From NCBI GenBank assembly GCA_035772735.1, contig JASDFA010000019.1, positions 93,184,001-93,248,000 of the forward strand: a stretch of DNA of 64,000 nt. The letters run 5' to 3'. Of the stretch, positions 1 through 11,860 are shown in pieces (position 1 is the first letter of the stretch; every line of letters begins with the position of its first letter). The DNA comes from Datura wrightii. Lineage: Eukaryota; Streptophyta; Magnoliopsida; Solanales; Solanaceae. The notes under the pieces were generated by a model. That model did no database searches and was not told where the DNA came from. It worked only from the letters and a program-made list of their open reading frames with translations. The position numbers were made by a program, and so were the translations under genes.

Positions 1-190
1 TACTCCTCTCGACCTTTGATGTTCAACCTTTACTTGTAGACAATTTGGACATCTGGCTACGAACTCTGCGATATCCTTCATGGCATCCCATCAATAGATT
101 ACTCGTAAATCACGATACATCTTCGTGGATCCCGGATGGATGAAATATCTGGTACCATGTGCCTCATGCAATATCCATCCCCTCAAATCA
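1..190 (-). pseudogene. Element A integrase, N-terminal zinc domain (cut by window edge)
   Basis: The reverse strand encodes the HHCC zinc-binding domain that starts retroviral-type integrases, with the HEAH and IHPG motifs near 110-180 and the CPNC cysteine pair near 20-35. In the intact family this domain helps assemble the integrase multimer on LTR ends. A stop interrupts the segment between the histidines and the cysteines. The catalytic core would lie beyond the left edge. Confidence 0.8.
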
Positions 191-900
191 TCAATGTCTG
201 GAACACACAGAAGACCCTGGTACCGACGCACACCACCCCCACTTTAGGAGAAAACCTCCACCTTTTGACTCCACACAGCTTCCTTCAATTTCCTCAAGAT
301 CGGGTCCTCATCTTGCTTGGATTTCACATCAACCACCAAGGACAATTCTGATCCATTCTGCACAACAACAACCACCCTCGGTTAAGCCGACCAACCTCAC
401 TCCCAACCTTGCAAGTCGATGGATATCTTTTTTCAGCTCTTTCTTTCCTTCCTCCACGTGGGTCACACTCTCCATAGAGAGCCTACTAAGTGCGTCCGCT
501 ACCACATTAGCCTTTCTCGGATGGTAAAGAACACTCATATCATAGTCTTTGAGTAGTTCTAACCACCTCCTTTGCTGTAGATTAAGATCCTTCCGCGTGA
601 ACACATATTGTAGACTCTTGTGATCTGTAAATACATCCACGTGGACCCTTTATAAGTAATGTCACCATATCTTCAATGCGAACACCACTGCCTCCAACTC
701 TAGTTCGTGGGTAGGGTAATTCTTCTCATGGACCTTTAGTTGTTTGGAGGCATATGCTATTACCTTTCCCCGCTGCATCAATACACACCCGAGCCCTATT
801 CTCTAAGCATAACAATACACAACAAAACCATTCGTACCCTCAGGTAGTGTCAACACCAGCGTGGTAGTGAGTCGAGTCTTCAATTCTTGGAAGTTTTTCT
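191..900 (-). pseudogene. Element A RNase H domain and linker to integrase
   Basis: RNase H degrades the RNA of the RNA-DNA hybrid during reverse transcription. The block FTDHKSLQYVF and the later ADALSRL are readable at about 480-640. Near 800-830 the first catalytic aspartate, in the family motif YCDAS, reads as tyrosine and is followed within two codons by a stop, so both fold and active site are lost. The linker to integrase (191-480) is partly open. Confidence 0.85.
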
Positions 901-984
901 CACAAGCCTACGACTATTGAAACTTTACCTTTTTTTGTGTCAACTTGGTCAATGGTGTAGTAATTGATGAAAAACACTAAACAA

Positions 985-1810
985 ACCTTCGGTAGTATCC
1001 AGCTAGGCCCAAGAAACTCCAAATATTCAAAGGATTCACCGGCTTAGGCCAATTCTTGACCGCCTCGATTTTCTAAGAATCTACCTTTATGCCCTCGCCT
1101 GATACTACATGGCCCAAAAATGCGACCGAGTCCAACCAAAACTCGCACTTGCTGAACTTTGCATACAATTGTTGATTCTTGAGGGTCTGGAGCACTACTC
1201 CCAAATGAGAGGCATGCTCCTCCTTTCTCTAAGAGTATATAAAAATGTCGTCAATAAAAAAAATCACGAACATGTCCAGATACGGCTTCAACACCCTGTT
1301 CATTAGGTCCATAAAAGATGCAGGAGCATTGGTTCTTCTGAAAGACATAACTGCAAACTCATAATAGCCATACCGCATCCTGAAGGCTGTCTTAGGGATA
1401 TCACACTCCCAAACCCTGAGCTGGTGATTTCCGGACCTGAGGTCTATCTTCGAGAAACATTTGGCACCCTAGAGCTGGTCAAACAAATCATCAATCCTGG
1501 GTAAGGGATACCTGTTCTTGATGATGACCTTGTTCAATTGCCGATAGCCAATGCACACCTGAAGTGATCTATCCTTCTTTCGAACAAATAAAACTGGTGC
1601 ACCCCATGCAGACTTGCTCGGTCTAATGAAACCCTTATCTAACAAGTCCTTCAACTGCTCTTTTAACTCTTTTAGCTTGGCTGGAGCCATTATGTAGGGA
1701 GGAATAGATATAGGCTGCGTATCGGTTAAGAGGTCAATACCAAAATCAATTTCCCTCTCAGGAGGAACACCTGGCAAATCATCAGGAAAAACCCCGGATA
1801 CTCGCACACC
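985..1810 (-). pseudogene. Element A reverse transcriptase
   Basis: The N-terminal half is open at 1469-1807, with the typical DLLDKGFIRPS, WGAPVLFVRKKD and NRYPLPRIDDLFDQL blocks. The second half continues after a stop near 1469 and has a readable catalytic FIDD motif near 1245-1256. FGLTNAP, conserved in relatives, is altered near 1335. The connection subdomain (985-1200) contains further changes. Multiple lesions make it inactive. Confidence 0.9.
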
Positions 1811-1869
1811 ACCGAAACTGACTGGATAGTCGGGGTCTTGAACTCAACATCCTTAACCCTAACTAAGTG

Positions 1870-2300
1870 ATACATGCATCCCTTAGAAATCATTTTCCTG
1901 GCCTTAAGATATGAAATAAATCAACTGGCTGGTACAACTGAATTATCCTTCCACTCCAAAACTGACTCACCCAGAAATCGGAATTCCACCACACGGGTCC
2001 TACAATTAATCAAAGCATAACATGCAAACAACCAATCCATGCCCAAAATGATATCAAAGTCAGTCATAGATAACTCTACTAAGTGTGCGGAGGTGACCTT
2101 ATGCAATACTACAATGGGGAAACCCCTATACATCCACCTAGCTACAACTTAATCACCGACTAGAGTAGAGACTTAGAATGGTTCTGATAGGATTTCAGGG
2201 CTAACTCCAAAACTACTAGCAATATAAGGGGTCACAAAAAAAAAGTAGCTCTGGATCTAACAAGGAATAAGAATCAATGTGGAATACTTGCAACATACCA
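1870..2300 (-). pseudogene. Element A aspartic protease
   Basis: The retropepsin-like domain cleaves the gag-pol polyprotein. Near 2190-2260 the active-site region LLDPG of relatives reads LLDPE and is followed by VTPYIASSFGVSP. The downstream block FDIILGMDWL is clear at about 2040-2070. The active-site change and flanking stops indicate loss of function. Confidence 0.8.
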
Positions 2301-2309
2301 GTGACCACA

Positions 2310-3487
2310 TCTGGTGAAGCCTCCTGCTCCTGGCGGGGCACTAAAGCATAAAACATGTTTTGGCGCTGACCGCCTGCTGAACTAGTAGAGGCACCCTACT
2401 GAGGAGGACATGTTGCTAGAGTGGTAGAACTGACTATTGTCACACGGGCTCCACCGACCCCTGATCTGGCTGAGGGGCAATCTTAAGTCTGTGTCCGGGT
2501 TTGCCGCGCCCGAAGCAAGCATCCAAGCCAACTAAGCACCTCCCCGGGTGATTCTTGCCACACCCCACATAAACTTGAAAAGTGCACTCCACCTGCATGC
2601 TACCCTGGCCTCTCGACTCTGCAGCTCTGCTACTCCGATCTCCCCCGAATCTAGATGGTGTACTGTCCGATGATGGAGCTAGAGCGATAGACCTATGTTG
2701 GGACTACTGACGCTGTCCACCCCCTGACCTGACCTGAGAAGTCCCATAGCTATCGGTCCTGGCCCTCTTGGCCTTCCTTTGCCTTCGATAGACTGATTCC
2801 ATCTGTTGTGCATGCAACACAATGCGGGAAAAGTTGATATCTCGATGTAGCATGTCAATCCAGCAATCCCTGTCCAAATAATCCACCACCCCATGAACAA
2901 AATGACTCACCTGAGCCCTCTGGTCTGCCACCAACTCTGGAGCATACTTGGATAATCAGGTGAACTCCAATGCGTAATCCTGAGGACATGTCACCTTGTT
3001 TCAAATTAACAAACTTGGCAGCCTTGAGCTCCCTCATCTCCCGAGGGAAGAACCGATCTAAAAATGTCGCATAGAACTCTTCTCAACCTATCGGGCCTGC
3101 TCCCAATGCCCTCGCGTCTCTCCACTGCTTGAACCATATGTGAGCCACCCCCTTTAGCTGATAGGAGGTTAGGTCAACACACTCCCCATTGTTCACCCCC
3201 ATAACCTGGGTGATCTTCAGAATCTCCTCAATGAAATCGTGTGGATCCTCGTCCACCTTCGACCCCGTGAACTCAGGAGGGCTCATTCTCAAGAAATCCC
3301 TCACCATAGCCGCCGCCGCATTTCCATTCTGAGGGTAACGCACCACTATCTGATTATGAACCTAGGCAGTTGGCTCTGGCACGTGCTCCTTATGAACGGG
3401 TGGGGCTGGCTGATGCTCGTCACCAGTGGCACCCTCATGATCATTTCCGTTACCATTTCTCTTGGCATTCACTCGGTGTGGAGGCAT
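2310..3487 (-). pseudogene. Element A gag
   Basis: Gag forms the particle in which reverse transcription occurs. The start at 3487 (MPPHRVNAKRNGN) matches the position of gag starts in B and D relative to the primer site. A stop occurs after about 42 codons. The capsid-like part is readable from about 3346 (FLRMSPPEFTGSKVDEDP, SYQLKGVAHIWFKQWRD), with another stop near 3083. Zinc knuckles lie near 2490-2580: the first, CGKNHPGRC, is good; in the second one cysteine of CFGCGK reads as arginine. Frameshifts follow. Confidence 0.88.
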
Positions 3488-3683
3488 GATTCTGAAAACG
3501 CAAATAGCAGGAATTAGGAGGATAGGAAACACTTTTTAGTGCACAACATAGATCATGAAAGAAGGGAACATTTTATAAACGTCTTGTATCCTCCTTGTCA
3601 TAAGTGTGACGCGATTCACACCCATGGTAAAGACTTTACTTAACACAGCTTTCAGACACCCTAGGATACTTCAAATGTATTGG

Positions 3684-3696
3684 CTCTGATACCAAG
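3684..3696 (-). promoter_or_regulatory. Primer binding site of element A (tRNA-Met type)
   Basis: On the reverse strand the sequence reads TGGTATCAGAGCC, the usual plant site complementary to the 3' end of initiator tRNA-Met. It lies four bases inside the 5' LTR end at 3701, so it identifies LTR 3701-6327 as the 5' LTR of element A. Confidence 0.92.
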
Positions 3697-3700
3697 TTTG

Positions 3701-6327
3701 TCGACCCAAACGTACACTCGGATTGTAGACACGGGACAAGGAGCCCCGAGAGACCCCAAGTCGACCCATGGCCTGAGCATACATAAAATTCATTCACATA
3801 AGTGGAAGAATTAACATAAGGAAATGAAATCTTGACATAATAATGGAGAAAAGACAATACATGATCCATACATGATGACTAAATACAACTGATAGTCAAG
3901 CCTCTAATCATGAAACACGAGTTGAAGGGAAAATACCCCAACTAACCCTACAATATTGAAATTGAAAGAGAACAATAGAGTCTGAACATATGGCCCTCGG
4001 AACATGAGGATTCACCAAATAATCTGATGGTGAACTCTGAAGAGCTTCTAAGGTGGGTGAGCCTGAGAGTCGGGTCTTGTATCATGAAACGACACAGCAT
4101 AGAAAGTATGCGGTCAGTACGTGGAATGTACCGAGTATGCAAGGTAAGTAAAATGAACATTTGAAATATATAAATCTCATAAATGATTATAAGAGTAGGA
4201 CATCATGCTCGTATCGTAAACATCGTAACATAACATAGGGCTCAAGGTTTTCAAAACATTCGTACTACAAACGTTAATCATAATCATAGGGGAAAAGCTT
4301 TACTTATCATAACTTGAGCCAAAATACATACTCATAAACATGAATAAATTATGAGGAACTATGGGAGATTTCTTAACCGACATACTCCATATGAGCACAC
4401 ATGAGGCCCGACTTGTAAACCTAGTCGGGAGGCCGTTCATACCTTACCAAAGGTAGAACCAAGAAGGGAGTGATATCACCTTGAAAAGGGTCATTTGGGG
4501 CCGGGGACCATCACAAAGAGGTCCCAACATACCTACGGTGACACGTAGTTTATGAGATCCGGGGCATAACCTGGGCCCCAAACCTACTCGGTGTTCGATA
4601 CTACTTCCAAAATGTATATAGTGCTCATAGTATAACATGCATGAATCCATGGGTTAGTTAAATCATAATAATCATAAACATACTTGTATATACATGAACT
4701 AGCCACGAAACAAGGTCCGTGCATCGGCCAAAACATAATTTATAAATCATAAGGTTCATACATACTTGTAGATATGCATATAGCTTGAAATTCATGAAAT
4801 GATGATGCATAATTGATTAAATCCATAATTTAAATCATAATTCTTGCTGGGATTGTAAATATCATTAATGAAATAGTAGATTGTAAATCGATTCATCATG
4901 AATCATGCATAATTAGGCTTAATTCCATAGAATCAAAATCAATAGCATTATAAATAATTTAAATCATAAAAGCTAGTCAAAACCCAAATATCACAGAGCC
5001 CATTAACAAGTCATTAGATTTTTATATAATTCTACTTCAAAACCCAATAAACTTTTGATAGAATTTTCATGAAATCGTAGAAAATAGGCATGGGTGTGGA
5101 AGGAAACACCCATTGATAGCCTTACATACCTGGAAACAACTGATTCTTAATCTCCCTTGAATGCCTAAGAAGGAATTGGAAGAATTTGAAGAGAAAAGCA
5201 TTAAATCACCCTCTAATCGCCTCTCTATACTCTTGCATTCATGAACGAAGACTTAGAATAAATTATCCCTCTAAAAACCCACCTTTCATAAGCTAAAACG
5301 ACATGTTTTAGGGTCTTATAGCATGAAATAGTTGAAAATTCCCTTATTGAAACTTCCCTACAAACTATCCAGATCGGTCCAACGGGTCGCACCAATGGGT
5401 CGTTAGAAGAAATGACAACCCGTTATATGGCCCATTATTTGCACTACTGAGACTAGCCTCCGGAACTGAACCACGGACGGAAGGACGACTCATCCTTTGA
5501 ACCAATGGGTTGTCAAGTCGACCATTGTTTCCTACTGAACTTTAACACCTCATCCTCTAACTGGACTCACCACGACTCGTTACACCAATCAACGAGTAGT
5601 TGTTTCCTTCTGTCAAAGCCGCTGGAAATTTCACTCCTCAATCAACGACTACACATAACGGTTTGTGGTAACTCATTTGTAACCCTACATACCTGGGTAA
5701 GATCAGATTTCAAGGTTCTTCAAATGCCCAAGGAAGAATTGATGGAGAAGAACTTAAACTAGGCTTGATCTCTCTCAAATTTTCCTAACTTGCATGCATG
5801 GGAATGAGGATAATTAGAGGGTCGTAACCTACTTAACATGCCTAGAAAAATACACAAAACGATGTAGTTTAGGACCCTAGAACATAGGAATTACAAAAAG
5901 ACCCTTACTTAAATCACAGAATTTTGCTGACTGCCAGTCCCCATGAGGGACTGGACGACTCGTCCCCAGATGCCACTACTCGTGGCCACAAACCATAAAG
6001 TCCACAACCAGATTCCATCAAGAGACCCCATGAATCATGGTGGCTAACCACGACTCGTGGTCTCCATCCGTAATCCCCAGTGCCCATGATTTCCTTGCCA
6101 AATCTCCAATCCAGACCACAGGTGACTCGCGAGTCATGTGGCCTGAGCACGACTTGTGGTCATGCCAGTGGTGACCCCTTCAGACCACACTCCTCTTTCC
6201 TTGACCATGAGTCACCCCACGACTCATGGTCCCTCCTCACGGGTCACCTAATGACCCATTTTGTGATTTGTTGCAAAATTTCATTTTTTCTTCACCGGTC
6301 TGATCTTTGGGCTTTCAGGGTATAATA
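3701..6327 (-). repeat. Shared LTR (5' LTR of A and 3' LTR of B)
   Basis: This LTR begins TGTCGACCC at the primer-site end and ends TATAATA at the polypurine-tract end, where relatives end in ACA. It is about 500 bp longer than the LTR at 24580-26691 because of an internal duplication at about 5117-5678. Left of it is element A's primer site; right of it is element B's polypurine tract. It therefore serves two elements, as expected after LTR-LTR recombination. Confidence 0.85.
5117..6240 (-). repeat. Tandem diverged U3 segments inside the shared LTR
   Basis: Two successive diverged copies of the same LTR stretch occur here. Both start with CCTTACATACCTGG or CCCTACATACCTGG (5123 and 5684) and run through a box related to AAAACGA(C/T)GTAGTTTAGGACC to a cluster of GACTCGT-type motifs. 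The LTR at 24580-26691 has only one copy. The second copy resembles element B's LTR more closely. Confidence 0.75.
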
Positions 6328-6360
6328 ATATCTCCCCCTTGGGAACATTCACCCTTGAAT
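6328..6360 (-). promoter_or_regulatory. Polypurine tract and upstream dyad of element B
   Basis: Reverse strand: a GTTCCCAAGGGGGAGATAT tract abuts the LTR, preceded by TTCAAGGGTGAATG, a decayed form of the TTCGAGGATGAA dyad seen before the polypurine tracts of D and F. It primes plus-strand DNA synthesis in the living element and marks 3701-6327 as the 3' LTR of B. Confidence 0.88.
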
Positions 6361-6577
6361 TTTGGAAAACACACAGAAAAGTAGAGATATGCAATTATCA
6401 CATTCAAATACTGATTATTTAAACTGAAAACTGATAGAATGACCACTTTCGATTAAACTACACTGCTGAACTGAATTCACGAATCATACACACACCCACA
6501 TACATAAAAGAAACTTGTGTGCATGAACTGAACATGAAAACTGAATAGAGTTTTGGGTCAAAACAAATACCTCAAGT
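6343..6577 (-). other. Element B 3' untranslated spacer
   Basis: Non-coding spacer between the pol stop and the polypurine tract. It resembles the matching spacer of element D (about 38010-38237), including the AACTGAACATGAAAACT segment. No gene was seen. Confidence 0.7.
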
Positions 6578-6765
6578 TTACATTGAGCCGGTAGAGAATA
6601 AATGTGGGTATCTAGCCATCATATCCGCTTCAGCTTCCCACATAGCTCCTTCAACATATTGATTCCTTCATAACACTTTAACTAAAGCTACTTCTTTGTT
6701 CCTTAGCCTTCGAACCTGTCTATCCAATATTTCCACTGGAACCTCCTCATAGATAAGGCTGTCCT
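6578..6765 (-). pseudogene. Element B chromodomain, C-terminal part
   Basis: The C-terminal tail of pol, after the insertion of E. It reads through a VEILDRQVRRLRNKEV-type block and TWEAEADMMARYPHLF-type end to a stop at 6578-6580. In chromoviruses this C-terminal chromodomain is thought to direct integration to methylated-histone heterochromatin. The central stretch has a stop where relatives have the W of KVLW. It joins the part at 19945-20080. Confidence 0.85.
6761..6765. repeat. Target site duplication of element E (left)
   Basis: GTCCT at 6761-6765 is repeated at 19945-19949 directly outside the TG...CA ends of element E. Removing E and one copy restores element B's chromodomain frame, so this is a true 5-bp integration duplication. 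Confidence 0.93.
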
Positions 6766-7756
6766 TGATGTGCTATGAGTTTATGGCACTTTCGATGCTT
6801 AAAACCAAGAAACTATGCACATTCCGGGTGTTTTATGTAGGTATGATGCATTTTGTGTTTGATGTTGCAGGAAAATAGGTTCGGAAGGTAAATGGGAAAA
6901 TTAATACTTAAAACAACTGAACAGGTGACTGTCAGGCACTTCACGAGTTGTTGGCACTTAGAATGACTCATTTCTAAAGTTGTGAGCAAAGGTTGAGTTT
7001 AGAAAATGCAAGACTAGTGTACCTGATGGGTTAAGGGAATGACTCGTTACATCTGGTAACGAGTCATGAAGATTGGGAGAGGAATTACTGAAGAATTAGC
7101 CAGTGAAGTTGACGGATGATGTAACGAGTTATTTTTGGACCAAACGACTCATTGGGAGACCACTAGAGCCACTCATAGGGTGCACTGGAAATTTGAGGAG
7201 GTTGGACTACGAGAGGGCTAACAATTCGTGCCCAGGCACAATGAGTTGTTAGGTGACCCATTGCCACAACTGAGTTTGATGCTGAGGATGGATGATTTTA
7301 GCAAGGCACGACTCGTTAAAAGTCCTAACGAATCATTACCAAGCCCGTGACCACTGACGACCTAGTTTCTAGTTTTAATTAGGAAAAGGTTTTCTTGGAA
7401 CTATAAATGCATTGTTTAGGTTTATTTTCGACAAATAGATTACTATTACTATTTTTCACTTAGATTTTGGTGTTGTACGATTATTCTTGGTTCAACAAAC
7501 AAGGTTTTCAATTTTATTCTTGAATTTGAGGATCAAAAGCAACATTGGAACTTATTCATCAAGTTTGGAGTTTTATTCAATTTACTTGGTTTTCTACTAC
7601 GATAATTTGTAAGTTGCAATTATGATTTATTCAATATTTTGTGATTGTAATCATTCAAACATGAGTAGCTAAACCCATAACTAGGGTTATGGGAACCAAG
7701 ATGAAGTAACACACATAGGTAAAATACTTAGTGATTCTTGAACGTGGTTTAATGCA
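6766..7756 (+). repeat. 5' LTR of element E, truncated at its 3' end
   Basis: It matches 18373-19356 of the 3' LTR from TGATGTGC through CTTTAATGCA or its variant, then breaks. The last roughly 590 bp of the LTR, the primer site and the start of gag are missing. A TATA box (TATAAATG) lies at 7402-7409, after a run of ACGACTCGT-like palindromes between about 6950 and 7350. The copies differ at scattered positions, often CG to TG or CA. Confidence 0.9.
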
Positions 7757-9303
7757 GAAACAGAGCGAGCTAGACGACACAGAGGTACAAAACACCAGAG
7801 ACACCGGTATTTTGATGAGGAAGATGAAGCTGATATAGATGAAGCCGGTGCCACTGAAGCTATAGTCCCTCCTCCTTTTCCTGTTGGAGCAAAGTTTGAT
7901 ATTACTAGTGCAATGATCCAACTGCTCAACCTGAAGGGAATATTTGTGGGTCATGCATATGATGATGTCCACGCTCACTTGACAAATTTCATGGGTATAT
8001 GTAAGGCATACAAACAACCGGGAGTGAGCCAGGACGCAATCAGACTGAGGTTATTTCCCTTCTCATTAGGGAGTGAGGCAATGATGTGGTTAGCTGAGCT
8101 GCCAAATGATTCTATCACTACTTGGGTGGAACTTAAGAGAGCTTTTCTTGAAATATTCTTCCCACCATCCAAAGCGTTTCAATTGAAAGATGAAATATAT
8201 AACTTCAGACAACTAAATTCAGAGGCACTTCACGAGACCTGACTGCATTTCAACAAGAAGCTCAAAAGGGTGTCGAATCACAGGATTCCAGATTATACAT
8301 TGTTGGAGATCTTCCATAGGTCTCTGAATGCTACACCAAGGCGGTGGTTGACATCATCTCTGGCGGAAACTTTATGAGCCACACTTATGCAGAGGCTGCT
8401 GAGCTACTTAGCAGGATCACCAAAACCAACCGCGCTTGGCACACTAGAGAGTCAGAGATTCTGGTTGGTTCTTATGCAGTTGGTATGTCTGCAGAATAGA
8501 GAAGAAAAGATGAAGAGCATGATCAAGATATTACTGAGATTAAAACAACTATGGGGTTGCTTGCTAAGCATCTGATAGGAGCTGGAGTTGAGAAAGTTAA
8601 TGATGTGGGTTCTCAAGGCAAGGCCCCGAGAAATGATGGATGTGAATCTGAGTCTGAGGAGGATGCTAACTATTTAATGATCAAAGGGCAGGTTTCCGGA
8701 CCAACACCCAAGGGTCTAACTAAGACTCTTGGCTCAAGGTCAAATGAACCAAGGTCAAAACTTTTACAAGGATAACATTACAACCGAGGCTAGTACAGAG
8801 ATAATGGAGACTAGAAGAAGTGTGATGAGTACAAGAATGATCGAAGCGGTCTGTATGTTCCTCCAAGGAACCGTGAGCCAAAGTCCAGTGGTTCAAGGGT
8901 TGAAGATATATTTTCTAAAGTACTTAAGCAAACGGAGACAACAGATAGCCATTTTAAGGAGCTCCACGCGGATATTTCTAGTATGAATCAGTGGAATCAT
9001 ATGTTGTGGCCATTAAGTAGATTGAGCAGCAGCTGAGTCAGATCTCTGTTGCAATGAACCAGAGGCAGAAAGGCACACTTCCCAGCAACACAGTGCAAAA
9101 TCCTAAAAATGACAGTCACTGCATGGTGGTCACTACTAGGAGTGGGAAGGTGACCATTGATCCTCCGAGGCCGGTTGTGATTGATGACACAGAAGAGCCC
9201 GTATCGATTAATGATGAAAGGATAGCAGATTCTGAGGATCCAACTTTGGTTGGAGATTCTGTGGTGAAGATCGCTCCTAGTAATGTAAAAGGAGCATGGA
9301 TCT
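7757..9303 (+). pseudogene. Element E gag (Athila type)
   Basis: Starts abruptly at the deletion junction and has no usable start codon. An acidic stretch (FDEEDEADIDEAG, near 7812) precedes a capsid-like domain open at 7913-8242, with HAHLTNFMGICKAYKQPGVS and FPPSKAFQLKDEI. A stop follows at HET. The later block with SRITKTNRAWHTRESE, GLLAKHLIGAGVEKVN and CESESEEDANYL is readable in shifted frames up to about 8775. Several stops and frameshifts follow. No clear zinc knuckle was seen. Confidence 0.88.
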
Positions 9304-10440
9304 AGCAATGAGAAGGAGAAAGAGGTTCAACAAAAGTTCACACCGATCCCTAGACCTCTCCTCCTTTTCCACAGCAGTTGAAGAAAAAGGTCGAAGATGG
9401 GAAGTATCACAAGTTCATTTCCATGTTGAAGCAATTGTCCATGAACATCCCATTAGTTGAGGCACTTGAGCAGATGTCTGGCTATGCCAAATTCATGAAG
9501 GACCTTGTCACTGGAAAGAGGACTGTGAGTTTCGAACCTGCAGACAATTTGTACCATTGTAGTGCAATAGCATCCCGTTCTCTTGTTCAAAAGAAGGAAG
9601 ACCCTGGAGCATTCACTATACCATGCACTTTTGGAGCCTTTAAATTTGCCAAGGCTTTATGTGATCTAGGAGCTAGTATCAATTTGATGCCGCTAGCAGT
9701 GTTCAGAAAGATGGGCTTGGAAGCCCCCAAACCAACTACAATGCGACTTTTGATGGCAGATCGTACGGTGGAGAATCCGGTGAGGATCCTATATGATGTA
9801 CTAGTGAAGGTAGAGTCCTTTATATTTCCGGCTGATTTCTTCATCCTAGACTTGAAGTTGATTTTGAGGTCCCCATAATTTTAGGGAGACCATTCCTCGC
9901 CAACGAACGTGCTCTTGTAGATATGGAGTCTGGACAACTCAAATTCTGGTTGAACAATAAGGAAGTGACATTTAATGTGTGCAGATCCATGAAGCAGCAA
10001 AATGATATGAGGGTGGTCTTAGTAATTGATGTTGCGGAACCTGAGTTCCCAATTCTACCTATGGAAGAGTTATTAATTCTTGATGACTTAGCAGCAATTT
10101 TGATGGATATTGGTGCTGAGGAGATTCATGGGGGTGAGGAGATTGTAAATGCACTTGCTAGCATGGAGTCATACACTTATGCTCCGAAAAAGATCGATCT
10201 TGACTTGAAGAATCGAGTGTCCCCACCGGCCAAGCCATTTATTGAGGAGCCTCCAATATTAGAGCTCAAAGCACTCCCGTCTCATTTACAGTATGTATTT
10301 TTGGGAGTCGGTAACACTTTACCGATCATTGTTGCAACTGACTTAGAGGAATGGCAAGTGGAGCCTTTGGTCTCTGTCTTGAAGAGATACAAAAAAGCCA
10401 TTGGGTGGACAATTGCAGATATTATTGGAATCCAGCCGGT
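9304..10440 (+). pseudogene. Element E protease and linker to RT
   Basis: A retropepsin-like domain is open at 9378-9878. The active-site block CDLGASINLMPL lies near 9660-9695 and looks intact; the family motif is D-[ST/L]-G. A frameshift near 9865 moves the ILGRPFLANERALVD block into the frame of 9923-10489. The linker then continues (AKPFIEEPPILELKALPSHLQYVFLG) until another frameshift at about 10430-10450, before RT. Confidence 0.85.
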
Positions 10441-11340
10441 ATTTGCACCACAAGATTCAACTAGAGCCAGATTGTATTCTGAGTATTGAACATCAGCATA
10501 GGTTGAATCCACCTATGCAAGAGGTGGTCAAGAAGGAAATCATAAAGTGGTTGGATGCAGGTGTGGTTTATCCTATTGCAGACAGCAAATGGGTGAGCCC
10601 GGTCCAGTGTATACCGATAAAAGGAGGAATCACAATGGTCCCAAATGCTAATAATGAGCTCATTTCTCTAAGACCAGTCACCGGTTGGAAAGTATGCATG
10701 GATTACATGAAGCTGAACCGTTGGACGCAAAAAGATCATTTTTCGATGCCATTCATGGACAAGATGTTAGATAGACTTGCAGGCAGAGGATGGTATTGTT
10801 TTCTTGATGGTTATTCGGGGTACAAACAAATTTTTATAGCCCCTGAAGACCAAGAGAAGACCATGTTCACTTGTCCATATGGTACATTTGCTTTTAAAAA
10901 GATGTTGTTCGGGTTATGTAATGCACCCGCCACTTTTCACTATTGCATGATGTCCATATTTTCTGACATGGTGGAAGACATTATTGAAGTCTTTATGGAT
11001 GATTTTTCGGTGGTGGGTGATTCATTCGAGGAGTGTTTGACTCATTTGAACAAGGTGCTTCAGAGATGTGAAGAGACAAACTTGGTTATTAACTGGGAAA
11101 AGTGTTATGTCATGGTCAAGGAAGGTATAGTGCTAGGCCATAAAATTTCTTGTAAGGGTATTAAGGTAGACCGGGACAAGATTGAGGTAATTGCTAGTCT
11201 TCCACCCTAAATTTTTGTGAAAGGTGTTCGAAGCTTTTTGGGTAATGCAAGTTTTTATAGAAGATTCATCAAGGACTTCTCCAAAATTGCACATCCATTG
11301 TGTAAACTACTCGAGAAGGAGGTGAAGTTTGTTTTTGACG
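10401..11340 (+). pseudogene. Element E reverse transcriptase
   Basis: Open for 269 codons (10401-11210). RT motifs in order include QEVVKKEIIKWLDAGVVYPI, the WVSPVQCIPIKGG block, FLDGYSGYKQI, FGLCNAPATF and the catalytic FMDD near 10993-11004, all intact. HKISCKGIKVDRDKIE marks the connection region. It ends at a TAA in SLPP before a still recognisable GVRSFLGNASFYRRFIKDFSK block. This is the best preserved RT in the window and is clearly Athila type. Frameshifts before it prevent a continuous polyprotein. Confidence 0.93.
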
Positions 11341-11860
11341 AGGCATGTCTGAAGGCGCTGAATGTCTTAAAAAGCGATTGACTATTGCCCCCATTATAGT
11401 GGCACCTGAATGGTCTTTGCCTTTTGAGGCTATGTGTGATGCTAGCGGTGTGGCCCTAGGAGCAGTGTTAGGTCAAAGGCGTGAAAAGATTTTTCATCCA
11501 ATTTATTATGCTAGCAAGGCTCTAAATGCATCTTAGAAAAATTATATCGTGACAGAACAAGAGTTGTTGGCTATAGTTTTTGCATTTGAAAAGCTTCGGG
11601 CATACTTGCTTGGAACTAAGGTAATAGTCCAGACAGACCATGCAGCTTTGAGATATCTGATAGCAAAGAAGGATGCCAAGCCACGGTTGCTTCGATGGGT
11701 TCTGCTGCTACAAGAGTTCGAGTTCGAGGTAAAAGACCGGAAAGGGACTAAAAATCAGGTGGTAGATCACTTATCAAGATTGGAACCTGATGCAACACTT
11801 AGAGATGTGCATGACATAGATGATGCTTTCCCAGACGAGCAAGTTCTAGCGGCCTCATAA
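11341..11860 (+). pseudogene. Element E RNase H
   Basis: All expected acidic residues are visible: CDASGVALGAVLG near 11436, EQELLAIVFAFEKL near 11555, QTDHAALRYL near 11630 and DHLSRL near 11766. One in-frame TAG at 11534 splits the domain where relatives usually have glutamine, so a single CAG to TAG change would explain it. The frame ends at 11860. Confidence 0.88.

Larger units (their letters stand above)
1..6327 (-). mobile_element. Element A: partial Tekay/Del-like chromovirus
   Basis: Minus-strand Ty3/gypsy element. Reading right to left there is a 5' LTR (3701-6327), a tRNA-Met primer site, gag, protease, reverse transcriptase, RNase H and the start of integrase, where the window ends. 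All domains carry stops or frameshifts, so it is a relic. Domain order and close similarity to B, C and D place it in the Tekay/Del chromovirus group. Its 5' LTR is shared with element B. Confidence 0.9.

Noticed and set aside
2679..3037. Several overlapping minus-strand open frames
   Set aside because: Only one frame at a time matches gag of the related elements; the others are frame shadows caused by indels.
9587..9844. Minus-strand open frame of 85 codons opposite E's protease
   Set aside because: It is antisense to a clearly recognisable protease domain and shows no domain of its own.
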